This document shows, in pieces, positions 17,137-25,748 of a stretch of 58,425 bases of DNA. Source of the stretch: Myxococcales bacterium. GTDB taxonomy: Bacteria; Myxococcota_A; UBA9160; UBA4427. A program made the position numbers and the translations under genes. Numbering within the stretch: the stretch's first letter is position 1; the number at the start of each line of letters is the position of its first letter. The stretch covers positions 1 through 58,425 of the forward strand of contig DUCN01000123.1 of assembly GCA_012959805.1 (NCBI GenBank). The letters run 5' to 3'. The notes beneath the pieces were generated by a model. That model ran no database searches. It worked only from the letters and a program-made list of their open reading frames with translations, and was not told the origin of the DNA.

Positions 17137-19059
17137 ATGTCGTCGCCTTCGCCCTCATTCTGCTTCCGATTGCCCGGTCGAGTTGCACCGCTGGGTCATT
17201 GGCTGGCGTGGCTCTTTCCCGAAGCCGATCGCGCCACTCGGCGGCGCTGGGTCGAGGATGGCTGTGTGACGATGGACGGGGGACTCGTCGACCGCCTTGG
17301 CGTCGAGTGTCCGGCGGGCGCCCGAATCGAGATTCGGGAGGAGGGCGACGAAGCGGGTTCCGCACTCGAGCCCCTCGTGTTTCGCGGGGCTCCGTCGGGT
17401 GCTGGGCCTGGGTCGTCGGATGAGGGGGCGTCTTCGAATTGGGTCGGACTGATCGATGATCCGCCGTGGCGTTCGGGAGCACTTCGGTCAGAGGGCAATC
17501 CGGAGATCGAGTTCGAGATCGGCGAGCGCCGCGACGGTCTAGCCGTGATCACGCTGGTTGGGCCAGTCTGCGAGCGGCAAACCATTTGTGATCTATTGGC
17601 CAGCGCGGGAATGCCGCTGGTGGGTGATTTGTGTGGGGGCGGGCTGGCCGTGACCGGTGGCCTGCGGCTCTTCGCTGGAGAAGGTGCCTACGCGTCGCGT
17701 TTGGAGTGGCCCGAGGAACCGGCCTGGTTTGGGCTTTCGTTTGGGGCATCCGCGGACCGTGAGGCTTTGACTCCGATCCTTCGGGTTTCGGATGAAACCG
17801 CTCGCGTCGTTGGCAAAGGGCACCCCTGGATCCTGCCGGATCGATCGAGCGATCCCGTCACTCGATTTCGGCCGGGAACCGCGCTGCGCATCGCTACCCG
17901 GGAAGGGCAACCGCTGGCATGGGCCCATGTCGAAGGCGATCCGAGGCTGTCTGCGCGGATTTGGGCTGTTGGGGCGGACGCGGAGCGGGACGCGGCTTCA
18001 GTCGAAGCGCGGGTGGCGCGGGCGATAGCGCGGCGACGAGATCTGCTCCAGCCAAGCATTGCATCAGATCTCGCATCCGGGAAATATCGACACACGAATG
18101 CGTTTCGGCTGATTCATGGCGAAAGCGATGATCTGCCTGGCCTCTTCGTCGATCGACTCGGCCCTCTGATTCGCGTTCTCGTGACGGGACGCGCGGCGGA
18201 GCCTTACCGAGAGCGTGTGATCGCGGCCTTACAGGCTCAGCTTCCCGTGACACCGGAGGGTGAGGACTGGAGCATCCTCGAACTCTTGCATCTTCGGAGT
18301 CTGGGCGGCTCACAATTCGATCGTGTGCGCTGGCTCGTGGGTGGGCTCGAGCAACTCGGGGCCCAGAATGTTGCGGTTGATGAAGTCGGCTTTCGTGTTC
18401 TCGAACGAGGGTTGGAATTTGGCGTCGATCCGGGTTGGGCGACTCCGCGCAGCGTGCGCCCCGGCTATGGGCTCTTTGTCGATCAGCGAGAAAACCGCGC
18501 ACGACTCGAAGAATACGCTGCTCGGGGAGGTGCCTGGCTGAATCTCTTTGCGCATACCGGCGCCTTTAGCGTGTCGCTCCTGGCGAACGGTGCGAGTCGT
18601 GTCACATCGGTCGATTTGTCGGCGGCCTATCTGGGACGACTGGATGAGAACCTGTCTCTGAACCGCGAGCGAGGAGTCGACCCGGCAAGCCACGATTCCG
18701 TTCGAACCGACGGTCGCCGATTTCTCGAGAAGCTCGAGACTGGCCAGCGCTTTTCAGGAATCGTGTTGGATCCTCCCACCGCCGCCGCAGCCGGTCGTCG
18801 GTTCTGGTCTCTGCAGAAGGATCTCGAACCCCTGATTCGAAACTGTGTCGCCCGGCTTGATGTGGGTGGCTGTCTACTGGTCACTCAAAACCGCAACGGC
18901 CCTCCACTCGGGCTTGACCTTGTCCTCGAGCGGGCGGCCGCGCGCATTCATCGAGGAATTGCGCATCTCGAGCCGGCCCCCGCCGGCCGGGACCACCCGA
19001 CTCGGCCGGAGTTCCCTGAGGGGGATCCCTTCGAGGGATGGCTACTCGAGCTCGATTGA
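17137..19059 (+). CDS. S4/RluA-relic fused to RlmI-like SAM methyltransferase
   Basis: From the ATG at 17137 the product is 640 residues; a TTG ten codons earlier is also open. The N-terminus resembles an S4 RNA-binding domain (LGHWLAWLFPEADRATRRRWV...GCVTMDG). Around 130-190, ERQTICDLLASAGMPLVGD followed by GLRLFA matches the distal part of RluA pseudouridine synthases, but the catalytic HRLDxxTSG block is missing. The C-terminal 400 residues follow RlmI/RlmK-type 23S rRNA cytosine methyltransferases: a PUA-like VVGKGHPWILPDR, DLPGLFVDRLG, YGLFVDQRENR, SAM site LNLFAHTGAFSVSLLANGA and VLDPPTAAA. It is probably an rRNA methyltransferase that uses the S4/RluA part for RNA docking. Confidence 0.8.
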   Translation: MSSPSPSFCFRLPGRVAPLGHWLAWLFPEADRATRRRWVEDGCVTMDGGLVDRLGVECPAGARIEIREEGDEAGSALEPLVFRGAPSGAGPGSSDEGASSNWVGLIDDPPWRSGALRSEGNPEIEFEIGERRDGLAVITLVGPVCERQTICDLLASAGMPLVGDLCGGGLAVTGGLRLFAGEGAYASRLEWPEEPAWFGLSFGASADREALTPILRVSDETARVVGKGHPWILPDRSSDPVTRFRPGTALRIATREGQPLAWAHVEGDPRLSARIWAVGADAERDAASVEARVARAIARRRDLLQPSIASDLASGKYRHTNAFRLIHGESDDLPGLFVDRLGPLIRVLVTGRAAEPYRERVIAALQAQLPVTPEGEDWSILELLHLRSLGGSQFDRVRWLVGGLEQLGAQNVAVDEVGFRVLERGLEFGVDPGWATPRSVRPGYGLFVDQRENRARLEEYAARGGAWLNLFAHTGAFSVSLLANGASRVTSVDLSAAYLGRLDENLSLNRERGVDPASHDSVRTDGRRFLEKLETGQRFSGIVLDPPTAAAAGRRFWSLQKDLEPLIRNCVARLDVGGCLLVTQNRNGPPLGLDLVLERAAARIHRGIAHLEPAPAGRDHPTRPEFPEGDPFEGWLLELD

Positions 19060-19180
19060 CATCGTCGTCCTCGCCGGGGTGAGTGCGCCGCTCTTGACCC
19101 ACCAAGAGCGAGGTCGGTGAAATGATCGGACAATTTTCGAGATAACTGTCGAATATTTCCCGTTATAAGAAAATTTTGAT

Positions 19181-19214
19181 GCGTAAACATCATGCTTCAT
19201 TAAAAGGTCTCTGC
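19181..19214 (+). promoter_or_regulatory. Tentative promoter upstream of the PEP-CTERM operon
   Basis: The 276 bp before the PEP-CTERM gene include a markedly AT-rich block (about 19125-19210). Within it TTGATG, 17 bp and ATTAAA form a weak sigma-70-like pair about 130 bp before the ATG; coordinates are approximate. No sigma-54 GG-N10-GC element was found, although PEP-CTERM genes sometimes have one. Confidence 0.25.
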
Positions 19215-19335
19215 CACAAACCCGGAAGTCGCACCACTTCATTCCAGCCTCAAGGAGTCTTCTTCGGCTTCGCGAGCGCCCGCTCAATGGGAGCTGGGCA
19301 CTGACGTTGGAAGTAGAGACAGGGGTGGAGAAGAG

Positions 19336-20118
19336 ATGCGACGGATAAACCTAGAATCGATGACCCAGCCGACCGCGAGCCGCGTAGCGAGTCTGCTGGT
19401 GGGAGCTCTGCTGCTCCTGGGCGCGACCACAGCCTCGGCAACGCCTGCGAATTTTTCGAGTACTGGTTTTGGCTTCGAGCCGATCGGTCTTGAAGGTCTC
19501 CCGACGGGCAGCTTTGGCGACCCCACGATCTTGAGAACCGCCGGCGCGCCGGACGCGATGAATCCACCGGACGTCGAACTCTTGGGCTCCCAGGACCTCT
19601 GCATTCTCGTCGGGAGTGAGGATGCGTGTCGTTCCTCGGCGGTGGGCATCACCGGAGCCTACTCGGCGCTGGTCTCTGTCGAGGTGAACGTCCTCGATCA
19701 GGCACTGACGGGACCCTTCACCCTTTATCTGGATAGCCTGGCGGTCGGTTCACCCTACGCCCTTTCCGATGTTTCTGTTGAGTTGGATCCGACGACGACG
19801 ACTCCGGATTTTGCAACTCTCGATACCTCTGGGGTTCCAAACTTTGCAGCACGCTTTGATGGAACCTACGACCCCTTCGTGCATGTCGAGTACACCACCG
19901 CGAGTGGCCTAACCGTTCTCGCCGATTACATCGGGTGGACTGTCGAGGACGGTGACATCGTGACTTTTCGCTATGACGTGAGTGTCGGAGCGATTGGAGG
20001 AGATGCACCGCAGTTGATGGCGAATGCGATTCCCGTGGTCGTTCCGGAACCGCGAACGGCACTGCTCACTGGACTTGGACTCGCGGGTCTAACGCTGGTC
20101 GGAGGCCGTCGCCGATAG
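19336..20118 (+). CDS. PEP-CTERM sorting domain protein
   Basis: This 260-residue secreted protein starts with a signal peptide (core VASLLVGALLLLGATTASA). It ends with a classical PEP-CTERM tail: VVPEPRTALLTGLGLAGLTLVGGRRR, that is VPEP, a hydrophobic helix and an arginine cluster. Family knowledge says an exosortase (EpsH/XrtA) cleaves such tails during export to the surface or matrix; no exosortase is in the window. The middle part (about 100-235) is rich in short beta-strand patterns with Asp, Thr and Val. A Shine-Dalgarno-like GGAGAAGAG precedes the ATG. It is the first gene of a three-gene run with the TPR-barrel and Pro-rich proteins. Confidence 0.9.
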   Translation: MRRINLESMTQPTASRVASLLVGALLLLGATTASATPANFSSTGFGFEPIGLEGLPTGSFGDPTILRTAGAPDAMNPPDVELLGSQDLCILVGSEDACRSSAVGITGAYSALVSVEVNVLDQALTGPFTLYLDSLAVGSPYALSDVSVELDPTTTTPDFATLDTSGVPNFAARFDGTYDPFVHVEYTTASGLTVLADYIGWTVEDGDIVTFRYDVSVGAIGGDAPQLMANAIPVVVPEPRTALLTGLGLAGLTLVGGRRR

Positions 20119-20232
20119 GGCGAGACCGATACCGTGTATCGTTGTCGTTGGGGAGTGGACGACAGGACGGCCAATGGGTCGTGCACGGAGACTGTCGTTC
20201 GGTCATGGACCGAATCGGGAATGGGGTAAAAC

Positions 20233-21906
20233 GTGCGAACGTTCTGGCTACTGATTGCTGCAATCCTCGCGCTCGGCGGGGGAATCGCAGGAACCACGTC
20301 TGCTAATGCGGCTGAACAAGCGAATGGAGCTGCCGACGATACCGCGGAGGTGATTCGCCAGGCCATCGAGGCCGCCGAATCTGGCCGCTGTGCCGAAGCC
20401 TTCGATCTTCTTTCGACTGCAGAGAATCTTGCGAGTCGAGCACGATTATTGGCGGCGCAATGTCGCGTCCGTGCCGGTCTCTATCCCGAGGCCTTGAATG
20501 ATCTGAATCGGATTCGAGGCGCCAGTGATCTCACACCCACACAAGTGGGTGATGTCGAGGCGTATCGTGCGGTCGCCTTCTACCATCTCGAGCGCTACAC
20601 CGAGGCCGAAGCGGCATTGGGTCGTGCCGAAGGACTAACGAGCCAAGAGGCCCAGGTCTCCCTGTACATTGGTCTCATCGCACTTCGAAATGGCGAGAAT
20701 GATCGCGCCGCTCCTGCGCTCGAATCTGCGGCGCGACTGGCACCCGCGATCACGGAGCCGGTGGCCTCCTATTATGCGGGCCTCGCCTGGCAGGGGAGCG
20801 CCAACCGCACAAAAGCAAGAGCGGCCTTTAGACGCGTGGTAGAACTCGATGGCGATGGACCCTGGGGCAAAGAAGCCGCCAAGATGCTGGCGGCAAACAC
20901 CGCCTACCCCTTCTTTGCGAGTATGGGTGCGGGGATTGAGTACGACAGCAACGTCGAGCTTCGCGGCAAGGGGCTGGTCGAGTTGTCTCCGGAATTGAAT
21001 TTCGATGGCAAGGCCGATGGGCGAGCCGTTTGGCAGATGAATGGCGGCGTCGAGCTTTTCGAGAAGAACGATTGGAGCGGTGGGGTCAACGTCGGCTATA
21101 CGGGCAACGCGCATTTCGACCGTACGGATTTCGATACGCGTTATCTGGCCTCGGGCGCGTATCTGGCGCGGCGGTTCGATGCGAAAAATTTGGCCCAGAT
21201 TCACTACCAATTGGGATTAGGGTGGGTCGATGAAAAGTGGTTCTTGCTGACGCACTATGCCGATCTGGGACTAACACATGTCTGGTCCAGTGCCGGCAAG
21301 ACGCGCATGTTTGGCGACTTAGTCTGGGCCGACATCCGGTTCGATGCGATCGATGCGCCAGACGCCAGCGTCTGTCTCACAGGCACTCCGAATGTTGGAT
21401 GCGGTCCGGACGGGCTGAGAGAAGATGAGGAGCGGGACCGGAGTGGATACAATCTTGGTTTCGGCTTGTCCCATGACTACCCCGTTTCGATTCCTGAAGG
21501 CCTAGATGAAGTCCTTCGCAGGGTGGATCTCGCGGGCGGCTACCGCTTTGGATACAACCATTCCAAAGGAAGTGAATGGAAGTATTTCGGGTATGCAGTC
21601 AATCTTGGGATGGATCTCGAATTTCCGATGGCTTTTAGCCTGGGCACGCATCTCCGGTATGAGTACCGAGACTTTTTGAATCCTTCGACGTTTCCCGATG
21701 ACGAGTCGCCGGGTGTTACCTACACGCTCTCGGACGCTGATCGCCAAGAACATGAGGTCACGTTCACGACCGAGGTCGCGAAGGATCTCACGGAACAGCT
21801 GTCGACAAGTATTCGATGGAGATTTGTTAGCAACATGTCCAACCGCAGTGTTTTCGATTACACGCGCCACGTTGTGGGCGTATACCTGAATTATCGATTC
21901 GATTGA
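20233..21906 (+). CDS. TPR-repeat protein with C-terminal outer-membrane beta-barrel
   Basis: The 557-residue protein has a signal peptide (LLIAAILALGGGIAGTTSANA). Four to five TPR-like helix pairs follow at about 35-215, for example EAFDLLSTAENLASRARLLA, DVEAYRAVAFYHLERYTEAE and ALESAARLAPAITEPVASYY. From about 235 the sequence turns into alternating strands (MGAGIEYDSNVELRG, GGVNVGYTGNAHFDRTDF) ending in GVYLNYRFD, with a C-terminal aromatic pair as expected for an outer-membrane barrel. Periplasmic TPR plus barrel is the layout of Slam (DUF560) and some exopolysaccharide exporters. Which of these, if any, cannot be decided here. The start is GTG, 114 bp after the PEP-CTERM stop. Confidence 0.82.
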   Translation: MRTFWLLIAAILALGGGIAGTTSANAAEQANGAADDTAEVIRQAIEAAESGRCAEAFDLLSTAENLASRARLLAAQCRVRAGLYPEALNDLNRIRGASDLTPTQVGDVEAYRAVAFYHLERYTEAEAALGRAEGLTSQEAQVSLYIGLIALRNGENDRAAPALESAARLAPAITEPVASYYAGLAWQGSANRTKARAAFRRVVELDGDGPWGKEAAKMLAANTAYPFFASMGAGIEYDSNVELRGKGLVELSPELNFDGKADGRAVWQMNGGVELFEKNDWSGGVNVGYTGNAHFDRTDFDTRYLASGAYLARRFDAKNLAQIHYQLGLGWVDEKWFLLTHYADLGLTHVWSSAGKTRMFGDLVWADIRFDAIDAPDASVCLTGTPNVGCGPDGLREDEERDRSGYNLGFGLSHDYPVSIPEGLDEVLRRVDLAGGYRFGYNHSKGSEWKYFGYAVNLGMDLEFPMAFSLGTHLRYEYRDFLNPSTFPDDESPGVTYTLSDADRQEHEVTFTTEVAKDLTEQLSTSIRWRFVSNMSNRSVFDYTRHVVGVYLNYRFD

Positions 21907-21933
21907 ACTTTGAATCGTGATGGGAGAGTGAAA

Positions 21934-22686
21934 ATGACTCCGACTTCTCGGAATACTTTGATGATTGGTGGCGCTTTGATTCTGATCTCGCTGCTGTTAG
22001 TTTGCGGCCCGCTTTCCGGGCTGCTTGGAAGTGGTGGATCGAGCCTGGAAGAGGCTCCCTCTGTTGCCGCAGGCCCTCCGGCTGATCACAGTGGCGCATT
22101 GGGTGCGGCCGCTGTTGGCGCACTCGCGGGCGCGAGACTTGGCGAGTCCCGAGCAGAACTGTTGGCGGCGGAGATGCCGGTGGTAGTCGTTGCGGTGCCT
22201 GTGATCGAGGTGGTCGAGGTGGTCGCTGAGGCCGAAGACGAGACGGCCATGGATGCAACTGTTGTAGCGCCGATTCCCGCCGAACTTCCCGATGTCGGCG
22301 CAGTCGGTCCGTCAATTTCAGATGTCGCGAGCCCCGGGCTTGAGGCGGCTGTGACGGCCGCGGACTTTGATCGCGCAATGGCAGCCGCGGCCAAGACGAA
22401 GGCGGGAGTTGTTACGGCGGGTAACGTTGTCGATCGATTCGCACCGCCGGTTGCGGCCGCGCCACAGGCCAATCTTCGCGTCGCTTACAGTTTGGATGCG
22501 GGTGCGATGATCATGCCCTGCGAGACCCCGGGTTCGGATTGTCGCAATCTTGCAGCGACAAGTGCGCCGCCGCCGATGGGTCAAAACCCGCCGATCATTC
22601 CGGGTCGGTTGCCTCCGCAGCCGCTGGGTGAAAACCCGCCGATCATTCCGGGTCGGTTGCCTCCGCAGTCGACGGGTGCTCCATGA
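21934..22686 (+). CDS. Membrane-anchored Ala/Pro-rich protein with 16-residue C-terminal repeats
   Basis: The ATG at 21934 is preceded by GGGAGAG at a good distance, giving 250 residues. One hydrophobic helix near the N-terminus (TLMIGGALILISLLLVCGPLSGLLG) is followed by a long Ala/Val/Glu-rich region without recognisable domains. The C-terminus is two near-identical 16-residue units built on GxNPPIIPGRLPPQ. A bitopic protein with a long Pro-rich periplasmic tail suggests a connector to the outer membrane or to peptidoglycan; the lipobox-like LLVC has a poor -1 residue. It starts 27 bp after the TPR-barrel gene, so the two are surely one operon. No homologue recognised. Confidence 0.75.
   Translation: MTPTSRNTLMIGGALILISLLLVCGPLSGLLGSGGSSLEEAPSVAAGPPADHSGALGAAAVGALAGARLGESRAELLAAEMPVVVVAVPVIEVVEVVAEAEDETAMDATVVAPIPAELPDVGAVGPSISDVASPGLEAAVTAADFDRAMAAAAKTKAGVVTAGNVVDRFAPPVAAAPQANLRVAYSLDAGAMIMPCETPGSDCRNLAATSAPPPMGQNPPIIPGRLPPQPLGENPPIIPGRLPPQSTGAP
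22578..22668 (+). repeat. Tandem duplication, two 43-bp copies offset by 48 bp
   Basis: Copies 22578-22620 and 22626-22668 differ at one position (C/G, giving GQNPP versus GENPP). The period is 48 bp, so the reading frame is kept and a 16-residue unit is repeated at the end of the Pro-rich protein. Near identity at wobble positions suggests a recent duplication. Confidence 0.9.
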
Positions 22687-22731
22687 GGCTGATCGGTCTC
22701 TGATCGTCCGATCCAGATTTGAGCCCTCTTG

Positions 22732-22768
22732 AAACGAGCCGTTGCGGAACTCCGCATCGGCTCGTTTT
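22732..22768 (+). terminator. Intrinsic terminator after the envelope operon
   Basis: AAACGAGCC (22732-22740) pairs perfectly with GGCTCGTTT (22759-22767), with an inner GCGG/CCGC helix at 22744-22747 and 22752-22755 and a terminal T-run. It lies 46 bp after the stop of the Pro-rich protein and closes the three-gene unit. Its A-start also allows function on the other strand. Confidence 0.8.
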
Positions 22769-22888
22769 GTGTCTGTGCAGGGAATCGCGTCGTCGGTCGG
22801 GCGATGTATTGTCTTCCGACTTCTTGCGTGATCGGGTCTTCTGGTTTCACAGCGTGGATCCATTACAGGAAAGCGGAGATAGGTCGAA

Positions 22889-23575
22889 ATGAGCGAGGCG
22901 GGGCGGGAAGTTCAGATCGAAAGCGAGGACGGTGCCTTTTCGGCTTATGTCGCCACGCCTGCGGGCGGGCGGGGGCCCGGTCTCATCGTTCTGCAGGAAT
23001 GGTGGGGCCTCGTTCCGCAGATTCGGGATGTCTGCGATCGCTTGGCGCGCTCGGGATTCGTTGCCCTTGCGCCCGATCTCTATCGTGGCGAGTCGACCAC
23101 GGATCCGGATGAGGCCGGTCGCATGATGATGAATCTCGAAATCGAAAGAGCCGGGCGAGATCTCGGCACTGCGGTCGAGGCCCTGCGCCGCTTGCCTGCA
23201 ACGGATGGCAGTGATGTGGGGTGTATCGGATTCTGTATGGGTGGACAGCTGGCGCTCTACGGGGCTTGCCTGCAGCCAGAAATCAAAGCCGTGGTGGATT
23301 GCTATGGCGTTCATCCCAATGTGGCCCTGGACTTTAGTGAGTGTCGAGCCAAGATATTGGGCGTATTCGCGGAGAACGATGACTTCATTTCATCCGAGGA
23401 TGTCACGAAGCTCGAAGGCGCGCTGAGTGAAGCAGGCGTCGAGGCGAACTTGTTGACCTACGTAGGAGTCCAACACGCATTTTTGAATGACGCCCGGCCC
23501 GAGGTCTTTGATGCAGAGACGGCGGCCGAGGCATGGCGAGACATCGAAAATTTTCTCGCCGCCGAACTCGCGTAA
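22889..23575 (+). CDS. Dienelactone hydrolase family protein
   Basis: A 228-residue alpha/beta hydrolase of the dienelactone hydrolase family. The nucleophile elbow is GFCMGG with cysteine C116 in place of serine, the acid lies in FAENDDF (D164/D165), and the catalytic histidine in QHAFLND is H196. The start motif VLQEWWGLVPQIRDVCDRLA is typical of the family. Canonical members hydrolyse dienelactones in chloroaromatic breakdown, but many act on other esters, and no catechol pathway genes are near. GGAGAT stands 9-14 bp before the ATG. The methyltransferase gene follows 16 bp later. Confidence 0.93.
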   Translation: MSEAGREVQIESEDGAFSAYVATPAGGRGPGLIVLQEWWGLVPQIRDVCDRLARSGFVALAPDLYRGESTTDPDEAGRMMMNLEIERAGRDLGTAVEALRRLPATDGSDVGCIGFCMGGQLALYGACLQPEIKAVVDCYGVHPNVALDFSECRAKILGVFAENDDFISSEDVTKLEGALSEAGVEANLLTYVGVQHAFLNDARPEVFDAETAAEAWRDIENFLAAELA

Positions 23576-23591
23576 CCGGAGAGCTCGGCGT

Positions 23592-24248
23592 TTGCGTTTC
23601 GATTCGTACTCCTACCGTTCGATTGCGCGCGTCTATGATTTCCTGGCCGCCGTCTACTCGCGTGGACAGATCGGCGCGACCAAACGCATGCAGATCGATT
23701 CGATCCAGACCGGAAATCGCGTTCTCTACGCGGGTGCCGGGGCTGGCTCGGAAATTCTCATGGCGGCGCGGTTCGGTGCGCGGGTGACTTCGATCGATCT
23801 GGCTCAGGAGATGCTCGATCGCGTGGCGAGCCGGTTCGCCCGCGAAGGGCTGTCTTGCGAAATGATTTGCGGCGATGTTTCGAGTCACAAGCCGGATGAA
23901 CTCTACGACGTGGTCGTCGTAAACTATTTCTTGAATCTTTTCGATCTTGAGCATGCGCGAGTGATGGCGCGACATTTGTGCTCGCTGGTGCGGCCGGGTG
24001 GGAAGCTACTGCTGACGGATTTTGCGCGGCCAAGCGGTGGCCCGATCGCTGCGCTGATTTGTGAGGTCTACTATCGCCCGATCAACTGGATTGCGTGGGC
24101 ACTTGGGTTCTGCGCTCTCCACCCAATACTCGATTACGAACGCCTGCTCGAGCCGATGGGTTTTCGAATTCATTCGGCAAGACGCTTCCCGGTTCTGATA
24201 GGGGCCAATCCTGCGTATGTGTCGATTGTTGCCGAGCGAAATCCCTAA
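23592..24248 (+). CDS. Class I SAM-dependent methyltransferase
   Basis: The TTG at 23592, preceded by GGAGAG at 23579-23584, gives a 218-residue protein beginning MRFDSYSYRSIARVYDF; the longer open frame would overlap the hydrolase. The SAM-binding glycine loop is VLYAGAGAGSEI, followed by the acidic end of strand 2 in VTSIDLAQEMLDRV. Strand 4 is DVVVVNYFLNLF and strand 5 is PGGKLLLTDFARP. The order matches UbiE/Methyltransf_25-type enzymes. A hydrophobic stretch near the C-terminus (INWIAWALGFCAL) may lie against a membrane or lipid substrate. Substrate unknown; likely co-transcribed with the hydrolase. Confidence 0.88.
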   Translation: MRFDSYSYRSIARVYDFLAAVYSRGQIGATKRMQIDSIQTGNRVLYAGAGAGSEILMAARFGARVTSIDLAQEMLDRVASRFAREGLSCEMICGDVSSHKPDELYDVVVVNYFLNLFDLEHARVMARHLCSLVRPGGKLLLTDFARPSGGPIAALICEVYYRPINWIAWALGFCALHPILDYERLLEPMGFRIHSARRFPVLIGANPAYVSIVAERNP

Positions 24249-24305
24249 CTAAACGGCTGGTACCGGTTTCTTGGGCTTGCCATCGAGTCTGCGTCTAGGC
24301 GCTTA

Positions 24306-25436
24306 TTACTGCTGGCGGTTGTTCAGCTGTCCGATCTCCTCGGACACTTCGCGAAGCAGATCGCTGTCCGCGACGTTCCGAAGTCCCGGAACAGCCAGTG
24401 CTTGCTCGAAATGGGCTCGCGCGGAATCGAAATCTCCGGTGCTCCGCTCAACTCGCGCCATGGCGGTGAGAATGCGTCGAATTGCATATTCGCTCATCGG
24501 TTGGTCTCCGTCGATGCGTGCTTGCGCGCCGATTGCGATGATCAGTGCGGTTTCGACATCGCCCTTGGCGGCGAGGATCTCGGCGAGTACGGCTTCTCCG
24601 ATGCCGCGGCGAGACGCACTTCCGTTCGTTTCCTCGAGCATTTGATTGGCGGCCGTCGCGGAAGCCTGGGCTGTATCGAGGTCACCACCCCGCAACGCGA
24701 TTCGCGCCTGTTGGAGTTGCAATTCGATCATCCGATCCATTTCTGTCGGCGTGATCTGATCCGCGTCGGACAGAGCTTGATCGATCGCCGTTCGGGCGAG
24801 CGCATTCTCGTTTTCGCGAAGGGCCGATCTCGCCACCATCGTCGCGAGGTCGAGTCGATCGAGACTGGCTTTACCGGTCTGGGTGGCCACGAAGGCGGTG
24901 CGCAAGAGCGCGAGCTGTGATGCCTCTTCTTCCGGTTGGGTGCTGGCGATCGCCCGCCTCTCCGCGACGGAAAGGGCGAGGCTGACCAGGGAGGAGCCGC
25001 CCACCAAAGGATTGGCTTCCGCCTCCGTCAATAGCTCGTCCACCAGGTCATCGGCCACATCGAGTTCGCCCGCTCCCGCCAGTTCAATGGCCAATCGCGC
25101 CCGTAGGCTGAAGACGGTTCGGCGACTTACGTGAGTGGGCGCGAGACCTTCGACGAGGAACCCGGCCTTTGCGAGTCGTTCGCTGGCTTGAACCAACTGT
25201 CCGCGCTGGCGATCTTCTCGCGCAAGCTTCGTCAGATCGTTCCAGGCGAGGGGCTCGCCCATCCCCGGGTCTTCGCCATCCGATTCGGAAACTCTCGTTT
25301 CGTCGGAAATACTCTGAGTGTTCGAGGGGGCGTGGTTCGGAGTGTCGAGAGCCGGATCGATGGGATGGTTGAGGTCGACACACGAAACGCAGAATGAAAG
25401 AAGCACGATCGAGGAGAGATGACGCAGGGAAATCAT
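24306..25436 (-). CDS. TPR-like lipoprotein
   Basis: A 376-residue protein with a lipoprotein signal (SSIVLLSFCVSC, probable lipidated C19). A Ser/Pro/Asp-rich linker of about 40 residues is followed by an all-helical domain of repeated 35-residue helix pairs. Examples are AREDRQRGQLVQASERLAKA, ARTAIDQALSDADQI, DTAQASATAANQML and DFDSARAHFEQALAVPG. This is TPR or SEL1-like architecture for protein-protein contacts. The outer membrane is the likely location. Its start is 3 bp after the Rieske gene, making it the last member of a three-gene minus-strand operon. Confidence 0.78.
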   Translation of the reverse strand: MISLRHLSSIVLLSFCVSCVDLNHPIDPALDTPNHAPSNTQSISDETRVSESDGEDPGMGEPLAWNDLTKLAREDRQRGQLVQASERLAKAGFLVEGLAPTHVSRRTVFSLRARLAIELAGAGELDVADDLVDELLTEAEANPLVGGSSLVSLALSVAERRAIASTQPEEEASQLALLRTAFVATQTGKASLDRLDLATMVARSALRENENALARTAIDQALSDADQITPTEMDRMIELQLQQARIALRGGDLDTAQASATAANQMLEETNGSASRRGIGEAVLAEILAAKGDVETALIIAIGAQARIDGDQPMSEYAIRRILTAMARVERSTGDFDSARAHFEQALAVPGLRNVADSDLLREVSEEIGQLNNRQQ

Positions 25437-25439
25437 TTC

Positions 25440-25745
25440 TTAGAGACTCACGTAAAGTTCGCCGTTCCGAAGTTCAACCGGATAAGTGGCGAGCGGTTTG
25501 GTGGCTGGACCTGATGTGGGACATCCATCGCGCAAGTCGAAGCGAGCGCCATGCAACGAGCAGACGATCTCCATGCCTGCGATCGATTCCTCCGAGAGCC
25601 GCCACGCTGCATGGGTACATCGATTGGCGACGGCATAGTAGTCTTCGTTCAGGCGGCAGATGAGAACATCCTTGCCTTCGATTTCCTTGGCCGTCTTTTG
25701 GCCGACTTCGAGGGGCGTGGACAGAGCGATGTGATACCAGGGCAT
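25440..25745 (-). CDS. Rieske [2Fe-2S] ferredoxin-like protein
   Basis: A compact 101-residue Rieske protein with both cluster-binding boxes, CTHAAW (CxH) and CSLHGARFD (CxxH). It lacks membrane segments, so it resembles the soluble ferredoxin components of Rieske oxygenase systems or small NirD-like proteins. These pass electrons to an oxygenase or reductase; none is adjacent. It is sandwiched with 3-bp gaps between an alpha/beta hydrolase and a TPR lipoprotein, an unusual association that suggests shared expression. Confidence 0.93.
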   Translation of the reverse strand: MPWYHIALSTPLEVGQKTAKEIEGKDVLICRLNEDYYAVANRCTHAAWRLSEESIAGMEIVCSLHGARFDLRDGCPTSGPATKPLATYPVELRNGELYVSL

Positions 25746-25748
25746 GGA

